Part shown: positions 50,966 through 56,649 of the stretch, piece after piece | Layout of the letters: each line of letters starts with the position of its first letter | Numbering within the stretch: the stretch's first letter is position 1 | From: JANMZO01 sp963763135 | GTDB taxonomy: Bacteria > Actinomycetota > Acidimicrobiia > Acidimicrobiales > JANYDT01 | Length of the DNA stretch: 64,000 nt | Direction: 5' to 3' | NCBI GenBank assembly: GCA_963763135.1 | Contig: CAVXNJ010000012.1 | Span: forward strand, 1,240,001 to 1,304,000 | Position numbers and translations under genes: made by a program | Notes under the pieces: generated by a model | Databases searched by the model: none | Told to the model about the DNA's origin: nothing | What the model saw: only the letters and a program-made list of their open reading frames with translations

Positions 50966-51710
50966 GGAGTCGGCTGGCCTGAGCGTCGATACGTCGATGA
51001 TCGGCGCGCTGTGCGTTGCTCCGCGCCAATGCGGCGGCCACCAGCGAAGCTACGAGCAACAGGCACAACGCCACCACTGCAGTCCGCGCAATGCGAATGG
51101 TCTTTCGGTGTTCGCGTAGGTCGGCGCCGACCAACTCGTCTTTGTTGACGTCCCGTATCGGCGCGGCAATCTCGGCGATGGCATCGGCGAAGCGCGGATC
51201 TCGCAGATTCAGCACCGACGCGGGTTGACCCTCGGCCCACCGCAGATCGATGTAACGAGGTTCCTCGTGATAGACCCCCACGAGCGACGGAGGCGCCGAC
51301 GTAGAACGGGTCTCGTCGAACCGACCCGCAGCCGGGTCCCAGACCAGCTCGCCGCTCGTAAGAACCGGCAGCATTCGGTTCGAACCGTTCCTCTCGACCC
51401 AATAGTCGATCTCGCGGTTGACCCACACCGAGTTCGCCGACTCCGGTGACATGAGGAGCACAAAACCCTTCGAGGTATCGAGTGCCCGCGTGATGGCGGT
51501 CCACAGCGCAGGATCCGCCGACATGTTCGTACGGTCGAGAAAGACCCGCATGGCCCGACGGCGGTACCAGGGCTTGGCCAGATGCTGAAGTCCGTGGCGG
51601 AGCGACGGCGCAATGTCGTCGTCAGCGCGGTGGCTGTACGAGATGAACGCATCGAAGCGGCCGGCCGTTATCGAGGCGATCTCCTCGCTGACCTCCACCC
51701 TTCCGTCCAC
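50907..51710 (-). CDS. TIR-TM-beta-propeller protein 2, N-terminal frame (TIR domain and membrane helix)
   Basis: TIR domain from GRFDAFISYSHRADDDI through SPESANSVWVNREIDYWVER, with Glu about 100 at the NADase position; DPAAGRFDETRSTSAPPSL and WAEGQPASVLNLRDPRF match protein 1 closely. One membrane helix (VVALCLLLVASLVAAALA) lies near 210-230, then IDAQASRLRAES. The frame ends in nonsense (LPAGPRVHARR) at an apparent one-base insertion, and the propeller continues in the +1 frame. The start is uncertain: GTG 51710, GTG 51698 or GTG 51821 within a repeat. Confidence 0.82.
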   Translation of the reverse strand: MDGRVEVSEEIASITAGRFDAFISYSHRADDDIAPSLRHGLQHLAKPWYRRRAMRVFLDRTNMSADPALWTAITRALDTSKGFVLLMSPESANSVWVNREIDYWVERNGSNRMLPVLTSGELVWDPAAGRFDETRSTSAPPSLVGVYHEEPRYIDLRWAEGQPASVLNLRDPRFADAIAEIAAPIRDVNKDELVGADLREHRKTIRIARTAVVALCLLLVASLVAAALARSNAQRADHRRIDAQASRLRAESDDSTLPAGPRVHARR

Positions 51711-51790
51711 GATTCGAATCTTGACAGCTACCGGCTGTCGCTGCGCAGGTCGGGCGATGCGTTTTCCGGCTTCGCGCGAACATGGTCGCA

Positions 51791-51900
51791 AATCGCGCGA
51801 GCCGAAATGGCCGCTACGCACAAGTAACCCATTTGGCGAACATCAACGTGAACCGCGCGTGCCGAAATGGCCGCCACGCACAGGAAAAGTATTTGGCGAG
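51791..51900. repeat. 60-bp direct repeat upstream of TIR gene 2
   Basis: Two imperfect copies (51791-51840 and 51851-51900) share GCCGAAATGGCCGC, then ACGCACA and ATTTGGCGA, in exact 60-bp register. They lie between the TIR gene 2 start and tRNA-Asp. They may be paired regulator sites or a decayed coding duplication. Confidence 0.7.
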
Positions 51901-51942
51901 AATCGGAGCGCGTTTAGGGTGCTAGTGTCTACTCCGCTGTAC

Positions 51943-52017
51943 GGACCTGTGGTGCAGCTAGGAGTGCACGCCGGCCTGTCAAGCCGGAGGCCGCGGGTTC
52001 AAATCCCGTCAGGTCCG
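51943..52017 (+). tRNA. tRNA-Asp (anticodon GTC)
   Basis: Acceptor GGACCTG pairs with CAGGTCC; the anticodon stem-loop is CCGGC-CTGTCAA-GCCGG with GTC; the T-arm is CGGGTTCAAATCCCG. CCA is not encoded. An intrinsic terminator follows directly. Confidence 0.95.
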
Positions 52018-52022
52018 CAGAA

Positions 52023-52052
52023 CCCGCCCCAAGCAATTGGGGCGGGTGTTTT
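52023..52052 (+). terminator. Intrinsic terminator after tRNA-Asp
   Basis: CCCGCCCCAA (52023-52032) pairs perfectly with TTGGGGCGGG (52037-52046) around a 4-nt loop, followed by TGTTTT that runs into the first base of tRNA-Phe. Confidence 0.85.
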
Positions 52053-52125
52053 GGTCAGATAGCTCAGTTGGTAGAGCGCACGCCTGAAAAGCGTGAGGTC
52101 GTCGGATCGATCCCGACTCTGACCA
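52053..52125 (+). tRNA. tRNA-Phe (anticodon GAA)
   Basis: Acceptor GGTCAGA pairs with TCTGACC; the D-arm is GCTCAGTTGGTAGAGC; the anticodon stem-loop is ACGCC-TGAAAA-style, reading GAA; the T-arm is GTCGGATCGATCCCGAC. CCA is not encoded. Confidence 0.93.
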
Positions 52126-52220
52126 CCGGTAGGCAAGTGGTAGCTGAAGCGCATTGACCTGCGGAAACGTTTCGGCGAACGCAATTCCTGCGGCGGATTC
52201 TCAAAACGGCGGCGGCGGAT

Positions 52221-52373
52221 ATGAACGAAGAATCGGAAGACGATTCCCCCCTTCCCCCATCGGTGATCCTGCCGCGTCGGCCTATCGGCTACCTGGGCGA
52301 CGTACCCGTCGACGACTTCGACGCCGTGCTTTCGGAAGTGATCAACGACATGGGATCTCCACAGACCACGTGA
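52221..52373 (+). CDS. Small acidic protein, unknown function
   Basis: 50-residue reading frame starting MNEESEDDSPLPPSVIL and continuing RRPIGYLGDVPVDDFD, then VLSEVINDMGS. The strongly acidic, protein-like composition and GC-rich third positions favour coding. A purine-rich GGCGGCGGAT lies upstream of ATG 52221. No family was recognised; it lies between tRNA-Phe and tilS. Confidence 0.45.
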   Translation: MNEESEDDSPLPPSVILPRRPIGYLGDVPVDDFDAVLSEVINDMGSPQTT

Positions 52374-52436
52374 TCAGGCTGGTCCACCGGGCCGGGGACA
52401 ACGTTGGAGGAACACCCAGCCGACTCCGCCGGCGGG

Positions 52437-52718
52437 CTAAGAAACCGGCCGTTCCGACGACTCCGGCCGCACGAGTTGCTCCCACCGGTGATCAAGCCCG
52501 ATTCCCCGGTGACCGACCACCGCGACGACGGGCGCATCGAGCGCCCGGGACAACCGGGCGACGTCGACCACGCCGCCACGGGCGGCGACCTCGTCGACCA
52601 TCCTCAGAATTACGAGCGAGGGGATTCCCGGACGCAAACCCTGCCCCACGAGAAGCAGCGACCGTTCAACAGACTTTGTTGGATGAAGGAAACCGGCCGG
52701 GATGCTCGATCCGTTCAA
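52437..52718 (-). CDS. Hypothetical small protein downstream of tilS
   Basis: 93-residue frame with GC-rich third positions. The coherent part reads GIPSLVILRMVDEVAARGG, VVDVARLSRALDAPVVAVV and GLDHRWEQLVRP. It loosely recalls a DUF99/nucleotide-fold segment but is too short to assign. The start is unclear: ATG 52718 lies inside tilS, GTG 52649 just after it. It could be the remnant of a larger gene. Confidence 0.35.
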   Translation of the reverse strand: MNGSSIPAGFLHPTKSVERSLLLVGQGLRPGIPSLVILRMVDEVAARGGVVDVARLSRALDAPVVAVVGHRGIGLDHRWEQLVRPESSERPVS

Positions 52719-53625
52719 GACGAAGTTGTTGAAGGCGACGCGCTACCCGCCAACCGTCGATGAGATCCGAACGAGGCGCCTCTCCGCGGGCGACTGACAG
52801 GACCCGGTCAATGACCGCCAGAGGCGGCGGATGACCGTCGCCCACCCCGGAGGCCATCAGCCAGTTCCGGACGGCGCGTCGGGCCAACGGTCGGGCCGCG
52901 GTCCTGACCGCGAGTGCCGACGTGGGGTCAATCGACGCCGCCAACTCATCGAGCACCGCAACGTCATCGACGACGGTGTCGGCCAACCGCAGAAGCAGCG
53001 GTACGACATCACGTTCGGCGACATCGTTGAGAAGTGGAAGCACTTCTCGGCGAACCCGGACCCGTCGGAATCTCGGGTCCTCGTTCATCGGGTCCTGCAG
53101 GGGCGCCAGGCCAAGTTCGTCACACAACCGGGTGGTTTCGGATCGTCGGAGCCCGACCAGCGGGCGACTTCTGGGCCCTTCGCCGACCAGCGGACCGAGA
53201 CCGTCGAGTCCACTGCCCCACATGAGGTTCAGCAGGATCGTTTCGGCGACATCATCGGCCGTATGGCCGGTCGCCACGTGTTCCGGAAGTGCCGCGTAGC
53301 GCGCCTCCCGCGCCAACGCCTCCAGGTTGCCGGTCCCCTCGTCGGCCCGCAGGTCAACCGACAGCGCCACAAAAGACGCGCCGAAGCGAGAGGCGACGGA
53401 AGCGACGAGATCGGCTTCATCTGCTGAGCCGGGGCGAAGTCCGTGGTCAACATGGAACGCGGTAACCGAGAACCCGGCCCGAACCGCCAGAACAAGAAGT
53501 GCCAACGAGTCGGCGCCCCCGGAGACGGCACAGTTCAATTCCCCACCGGAGCCGGGAAATCGGCACCGCGTCAGAAGTTCAGACAGATACCGTTCCGCCT
53601 CCGCCCGAACATCACCGCCCGACAT
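52666..53625 (-). CDS. tilS: tRNA(Ile)-lysidine synthase
   Basis: 319-residue ATP pyrophosphatase-type enzyme that converts the wobble C of tRNA-Ile(CAU) to lysidine. The PP-loop is NCAVSGGADSLALL; downstream motifs are FHVDHGLRPGSADEADLV, ATGHTADDVAETILLNLM and PLVGLRRSETTRLC. A C-terminal helical region follows, shorter than in E. coli. ATG 53625 overlaps the preceding gene stop (TGATG), so it is translated after the DUF2342 protease. Unlike in many actinobacteria, hpt and ftsH do not follow. Confidence 0.94.
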   Translation of the reverse strand: MSGGDVRAEAERYLSELLTRCRFPGSGGELNCAVSGGADSLALLVLAVRAGFSVTAFHVDHGLRPGSADEADLVASVASRFGASFVALSVDLRADEGTGNLEALAREARYAALPEHVATGHTADDVAETILLNLMWGSGLDGLGPLVGEGPRSRPLVGLRRSETTRLCDELGLAPLQDPMNEDPRFRRVRVRREVLPLLNDVAERDVVPLLLRLADTVVDDVAVLDELAASIDPTSALAVRTAARPLARRAVRNWLMASGVGDGHPPPLAVIDRVLSVARGEAPRSDLIDGWRVARRLQQLRLERIEHPGRFPSSNKVC

Positions 53626-54248
53626 CACGACGGGAGGACGAGGGAACGGTCCATGCGGGCCACCCAAGCCTGCGGGTCACGGATCTCGGCGAGTGTGGGC
53701 AATCGCTCCGGCCCGGCCCAGACCCGGTCGAGAAACTCCCGGCCGCGTTCACGCTCGACGTGCCCGATAAATGCTTCGCCCTGTTCGTACTGGCGCATCT
53801 TCGCCTCGATCCCCATCAACTGGCGGAACAAACGGGCCATGCCTCGCACCTCGGATCGACGTTGCGAGAGCGTGCGAGAGAACCGTTCGGCGGAAGGAAC
53901 AAGCGCACCGCCGGCGCGGTCCATCGTGATGTCGCCATGACCTTCCAGAAGGCTCATCAAACCACCGACCGATTCGATCGCCAGCCGCTGCTCCGGTCCG
54001 GCGATGAGGCTCGGGATTCCACCGTCGTCGAGTGGATTACGCCCAGACCGGAGTTCGCCCACAGCGCGCTTCAGGGCCTCGAAGAAGCGCTTCGGATCGG
54101 AGTCAGCCAACGTGAGCGTGGTGTTGACCAACCCGACGTAGTGGTCGCGGCATCCAGGGCACACCGGTGAACTGCGCCCGGTGGGTAACTTCGTGCAGTG
54201 CCAGCCACAGACGGAATTCACGAGGGGGAAATCCGTAGCGCTTTTCAA
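53625..54248 (-). CDS. DUF2342-type zinc metalloprotease-like protein, C-terminal frame
   Basis: Coherent sequence starts at RDHYVGLVNTTLTLADSDPKRF and continues GGLMSLLEGHGDITMDRAG, MARLFRQLMGIEAKMRQYE and AFIGHVERERGREFLDRVW, all typical of the DUF2342/F420-associated zinc protease family. The N-terminal domain with HEVTH is in the frame at 54103-54696. Removing one C from ATGCCGCG near 54150 joins them as WM-RDHY. Confidence 0.78.
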   Translation of the reverse strand: MKSATDFPLVNSVCGWHCTKLPTGRSSPVCPGCRDHYVGLVNTTLTLADSDPKRFFEALKRAVGELRSGRNPLDDGGIPSLIAGPEQRLAIESVGGLMSLLEGHGDITMDRAGGALVPSAERFSRTLSQRRSEVRGMARLFRQLMGIEAKMRQYEQGEAFIGHVERERGREFLDRVWAGPERLPTLAEIRDPQAWVARMDRSLVLPS

Positions 54249-54696
54249 GCGAGAGCACGTTGGGGCCCACGTAGTACACGAAATCCTGTTCGTGCGGATT
54301 TTCGTCGGGGGCGACCATCAGGTCGTATTGACCGAGGACCCGTTTCGACATCCAGCCGAGAAGACTCCCAACTTCTGCTCCGGCCAAGCGCCTGGCTGCG
54401 GGAACGAACGGACCCGTCATCTTTTCACCCAGACGATCCGTCATTGGCCGAAAGAGCCGTTGAAACGAGCGAATGTTGGCTTCGACCCACTCGTCGCGGG
54501 TGGCGACTTTTGCTCGGGCCGGGCCCGCCAACGAGCGCAGGCCGGTTTCCTCCGCCACAAGCTCTTCTGCCTGGGCGGTGAACTCCGCGAAATCGGGCCC
54601 CAGCGACGCGGCGTGGTAGGACCCGCTGAACGAATCGGTGCCCGAAACGCGCTTGGCCACTTTCGCAGCGAAGACCCAATCGATCGGGTCGGCCAT
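54103..54696 (-). CDS. DUF2342-type zinc metalloprotease-like protein, N-terminal frame with HExxH
   Basis: Starts MADPIDWVFAAKVAKRVSG and carries AARRLAGAEVGSLLGWMSKR, DFVYYVGPNVLSLEKRYGF and the zinc motif LALHEVTHRAQFTGVPWM, all typical of the family. The frame then goes into nonsense (PRPLRRVGQHHAHVG). One extra base near 54150 explains the split; the rebuilt protein of about 355 residues has the usual family length. The order DUF2342-tilS is a common actinobacterial arrangement. Confidence 0.8.
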   Translation of the reverse strand: MADPIDWVFAAKVAKRVSGTDSFSGSYHAASLGPDFAEFTAQAEELVAEETGLRSLAGPARAKVATRDEWVEANIRSFQRLFRPMTDRLGEKMTGPFVPAARRLAGAEVGSLLGWMSKRVLGQYDLMVAPDENPHEQDFVYYVGPNVLSLEKRYGFPPREFRLWLALHEVTHRAQFTGVPWMPRPLRRVGQHHAHVG

Positions 54697-54762
54697 CAGC
54701 GCAGAAATCTCCGCAGACTCATCGCAACGGACCGCCCCGCGTGCCTGAGTGGTGCCGGTCGA

Positions 54763-54894
54763 CTATCGCCGGTGCGACTTTTGCGAGATGACCCGTGCGT
54801 AATAACCGATGAACAGCAGTACGGCGACGAGGACACCCGAGCCCGAGAGAAGGACGGCGAGCCAGTAGAACCAGGGCTTGGCGGTTGCGAGCAT
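54763..54894 (-). CDS. Small single-helix membrane protein
   Basis: 43-residue frame: MLATAKPWFYWLAVLLSGSG continuing into VLVAVLLFIGYYARVISQKS and a basic tail. One membrane helix with positive C-terminus. No clear ribosome site; a leaderless transcript is possible. It lies between the DUF2342 gene and the small zinc-ribbon gene. Function is unknown. Confidence 0.5.
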   Translation of the reverse strand: MLATAKPWFYWLAVLLSGSGVLVAVLLFIGYYARVISQKSHRR

Positions 54895-54991
54895 GACCCA
54901 CACACTAGTGCGTGTCCGCGAAAGCGACCGCTTCGAGAGTTCGAAACGGTCGCAACGGGGGGAACCAGGGTTGAATGTTTGTCTACTGCCC

Positions 54992-55010
54992 GTGAGCCCG
55001 GAAGGCTCAC
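54992..55010 (-). terminator. Stem-loop after the zinc-ribbon gene
   Basis: GTGAGCC (54992-54998) pairs perfectly with GGCTCAC (55004-55010) with a 5-nt loop, just downstream of the zinc-ribbon stop at 55014. There is no U-tract, so efficiency is uncertain. Confidence 0.45.
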
Positions 55011-55013
55011 CGG

Positions 55014-55202
55014 TTAGGCAATCTTTTTGCCTCGAGTTCTCGGCACGACCATTGGTTCGTGCATCGAGCAATACTTCCCGTTGTTATAGATGGAAAGGCG
55101 AGTTCCACAACTGGCCTCTCGGCACACGCGTCCCGACGAAAACTTCCGCGACGGACGATCGCTACCGGAGAGAGGCTTGGCGCCTACGGCATGTTCAGTC
55201 AT
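55014..55202 (-). CDS. Small actinobacterial zinc-ribbon protein
   Basis: 62 residues. A knuckle VCREASCGTRLSIYNNGKYC with a following SMH gives a C-x4-C...C-x2-H zinc site, a pattern seen in short actinobacterial proteins (CGTxLSxYN). The C-terminus is basic (RTRGKKIA). ATG 55202 lacks a ribosome site. Function is unknown; nucleic-acid binding is possible. Confidence 0.6.
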   Translation of the reverse strand: MTEHAVGAKPLSGSDRPSRKFSSGRVCREASCGTRLSIYNNGKYCSMHEPMVVPRTRGKKIA

Positions 55203-55281
55203 GTGGGTTACAGCAATTGCATCAGGATGGATATTCCCAAAAGGGATGAAAAATCTAAATGAACGGTGTTAAAACAATCAA

Positions 55282-55408
55282 CGACGGTTCAGTGTTGGTG
55301 CGCCGTTCGGCGTGACGCCGTCGACAAAAGCGCAGGACGACGGTTCAGTGTTGGTGCGCCGTTTCAGCGTGACGTCGTCGAAAATACGCCCGACCGACGG
55401 TTCAGTGT
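55282..55408. repeat. Three 56-57-bp tandem repeats in an intergenic region
   Basis: CGACGGTTCAGTGT recurs at 55282, 55338 and 55395. The first two units also share TGGTGCGCCGTT and GCGTGACG; the third is truncated. Spacing of 56 and 57 bp and absence of conserved dyads or unique spacers argue against CRISPR. The 267-bp gap between the zinc-ribbon start and the anti-sigma stop is otherwise empty. Confidence 0.75.
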
Positions 55409-55469
55409 CATTCAATGCGAATAACCGAATACACGCGCCGACAACGCGACGCCACCCGGGTTCGAGGAG

Positions 55470-55817
55470 CTACTGGGCGTCGGGATTTTCGACGGGGGTC
55501 GCGGTGCAGATCGAGTTGCGAATGCGTTCGACGAGCGAGTCCGGGACCCGGCAGGTGACCCGCTTGGCAATCACGATACGAAGTTCGGCTTCGAAATCGA
55601 ACTTGGAGAAACACGATGGGCAACCGTCGAGATGAAGCTGGATCTTTGCCCGCCGATCATCGTTGAGTTCGCCATCTAGGAACGAATACAGACGGGCCAG
55701 CATCGCGTTGCAGTCGAACATGACCGACGGGTCGATGTCGCCAAAGGGATCGAACCGACCTGTTCCGAGGGTCGGATGACCACCGGGCGACTGCTCACTG
55801 GTGAATTCGCTGCTCAT
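55470..55817 (-). CDS. rsrA: Zinc-binding anti-sigma factor, RsrA-type
   Basis: 115 residues. The core FLDGELNDDRRAKIQLHLDG leads into CPSC, giving the HxxxCxxC motif of redox-sensing ZAS anti-sigma factors, and a C-terminal FEAELRIVIAKRVTCRVP helix is typical. In actinobacteria RsrA releases SigR on disulfide stress to induce the mycothiol and thioredoxin regulon. ATG 55817 is 171 bp downstream of the sigma stop, a wider gap than usual and filled with short repeats. Confidence 0.85.
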   Translation of the reverse strand: MSSEFTSEQSPGGHPTLGTGRFDPFGDIDPSVMFDCNAMLARLYSFLDGELNDDRRAKIQLHLDGCPSCFSKFDFEAELRIVIAKRVTCRVPDSLVERIRNSICTATPVENPDAQ

Positions 55818-55911
55818 GGTGTCACTGCAAACATCTTTTCCCCGGTCACTGAATGTCAGCGACGATCCCAATGAACTACGTGCTTCATACTTCTGGTGTT
55901 GCCTACTGCTG

Positions 55912-55958
55912 CGATTCGTACACTTTGTCGATTCGTACTGCGTCGATTCGTACTACGT
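55912..55958. repeat. 15-bp tandem repeats between sigR and rsrA
   Basis: CGATTCGTACTRCGT occurs at 55929-55943 and 55944-55958, preceded by a diverged 17-bp copy at 55912-55928. The repeats lie in the spacer between sigma and anti-sigma genes, where they may alter coupling. Confidence 0.75.
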
Positions 55959-55988
55959 CGGACAGTCGGCCGTCTACTGCAACGGACG

Positions 55989-56567
55989 CTATCCAGTCGA
56001 CTGTGGTTCAGGCAGCAGCCTTCGTTCCACAGCGAATTCAAACAACGCTTTCTGAAGCGCTTTTCTTCCCCGGTGGAGACGACTCATGACGGTTCCTATC
56101 GGAATGTCGAGAATCTCCGAGATTTCCTTGTAGTGGAAACCTTCGACGTCGGCAAGCAGAACGGGGATCCTGAACGCCTCGGGGAGTGCGTCGACGGCTT
56201 CTTGCACTTCGGTTTCGGTGAAGCTTTCGAGTGCGATGTCTTCTGCGGTCCGACTGGCAGCGACCGCTTCAGCGCCACCGAGGCGCTGATAGAGGTAAAG
56301 GTCTTCTACTTCATCAAGTTCGGACTGCTCCGGCCGACGCTTCTTCGCTCGGTACATGTTGATGTAGGTGTTCGTGAGGATCCGAAACAACCACGCCTTG
56401 AGGTTCGTGCCCTCTTCGAAGCCGCCGTAACCTCGGTAGGCCTTGAGATAGACCTCCTGCACCAAATCTTCCGCATCGGCGGGATTGTGTGTCATTCGCA
56501 TGGCGGCCGAGTACAACGACGGAAGGTGTTCCATCGCCACATTCTCGAAGTCGGCTTGCGCTGCCAT
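55989..56567 (-). CDS. sigR: ECF sigma factor, SigR/SigH-type
   Basis: 192 residues. Region 2 includes MRMTHNPADAEDLVQEVYLK and RILTNTYINMYRAKKRRP; region 4 includes LPEAFRIPVLLADVEGFHYK and EISEILDIPIGTVMSRLHRG, closely matching SigR of Streptomyces and SigH of mycobacteria, which control thiol stress. ATG 56567 is chosen on family length; 56579 is possible. It is divergent from the alpha-galactosidase and followed by its anti-sigma gene. Confidence 0.9.
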   Translation of the reverse strand: MAAQADFENVAMEHLPSLYSAAMRMTHNPADAEDLVQEVYLKAYRGYGGFEEGTNLKAWLFRILTNTYINMYRAKKRRPEQSELDEVEDLYLYQRLGGAEAVAASRTAEDIALESFTETEVQEAVDALPEAFRIPVLLADVEGFHYKEISEILDIPIGTVMSRLHRGRKALQKALFEFAVERRLLPEPQSTG

Positions 56568-56649
56568 GGGGGAAACCATAGGCCGCGTTGAGGGTACTTC
56601 GCGCCACATACTCACGGAGCTTTCTCAGGGTCCCCTAGGGGTAGCGTTA

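Noticed and set aside
39595..51710. Thoeris or another named TIR antiphage system
   Set aside because: No ThsA-type SIR2/SLOG or other described effector is present; the TIR proteins have a membrane helix and propeller, and the neighbour is an RyR/TrkA-N protein. Described as a possible new arrangement instead.
52154..52732. Long plus-strand frame after tRNA-Phe
   Set aside because: The 192-residue frame is Arg/Pro-rich, lacks a ribosome site and overlaps the better-supported 50-aa acidic frame and the minus-strand coding signal.
55282..55408. CRISPR array
   Set aside because: Units are 56-57 bp with no short constant repeat and unique spacer pattern, only three copies, and no cas genes in the window.
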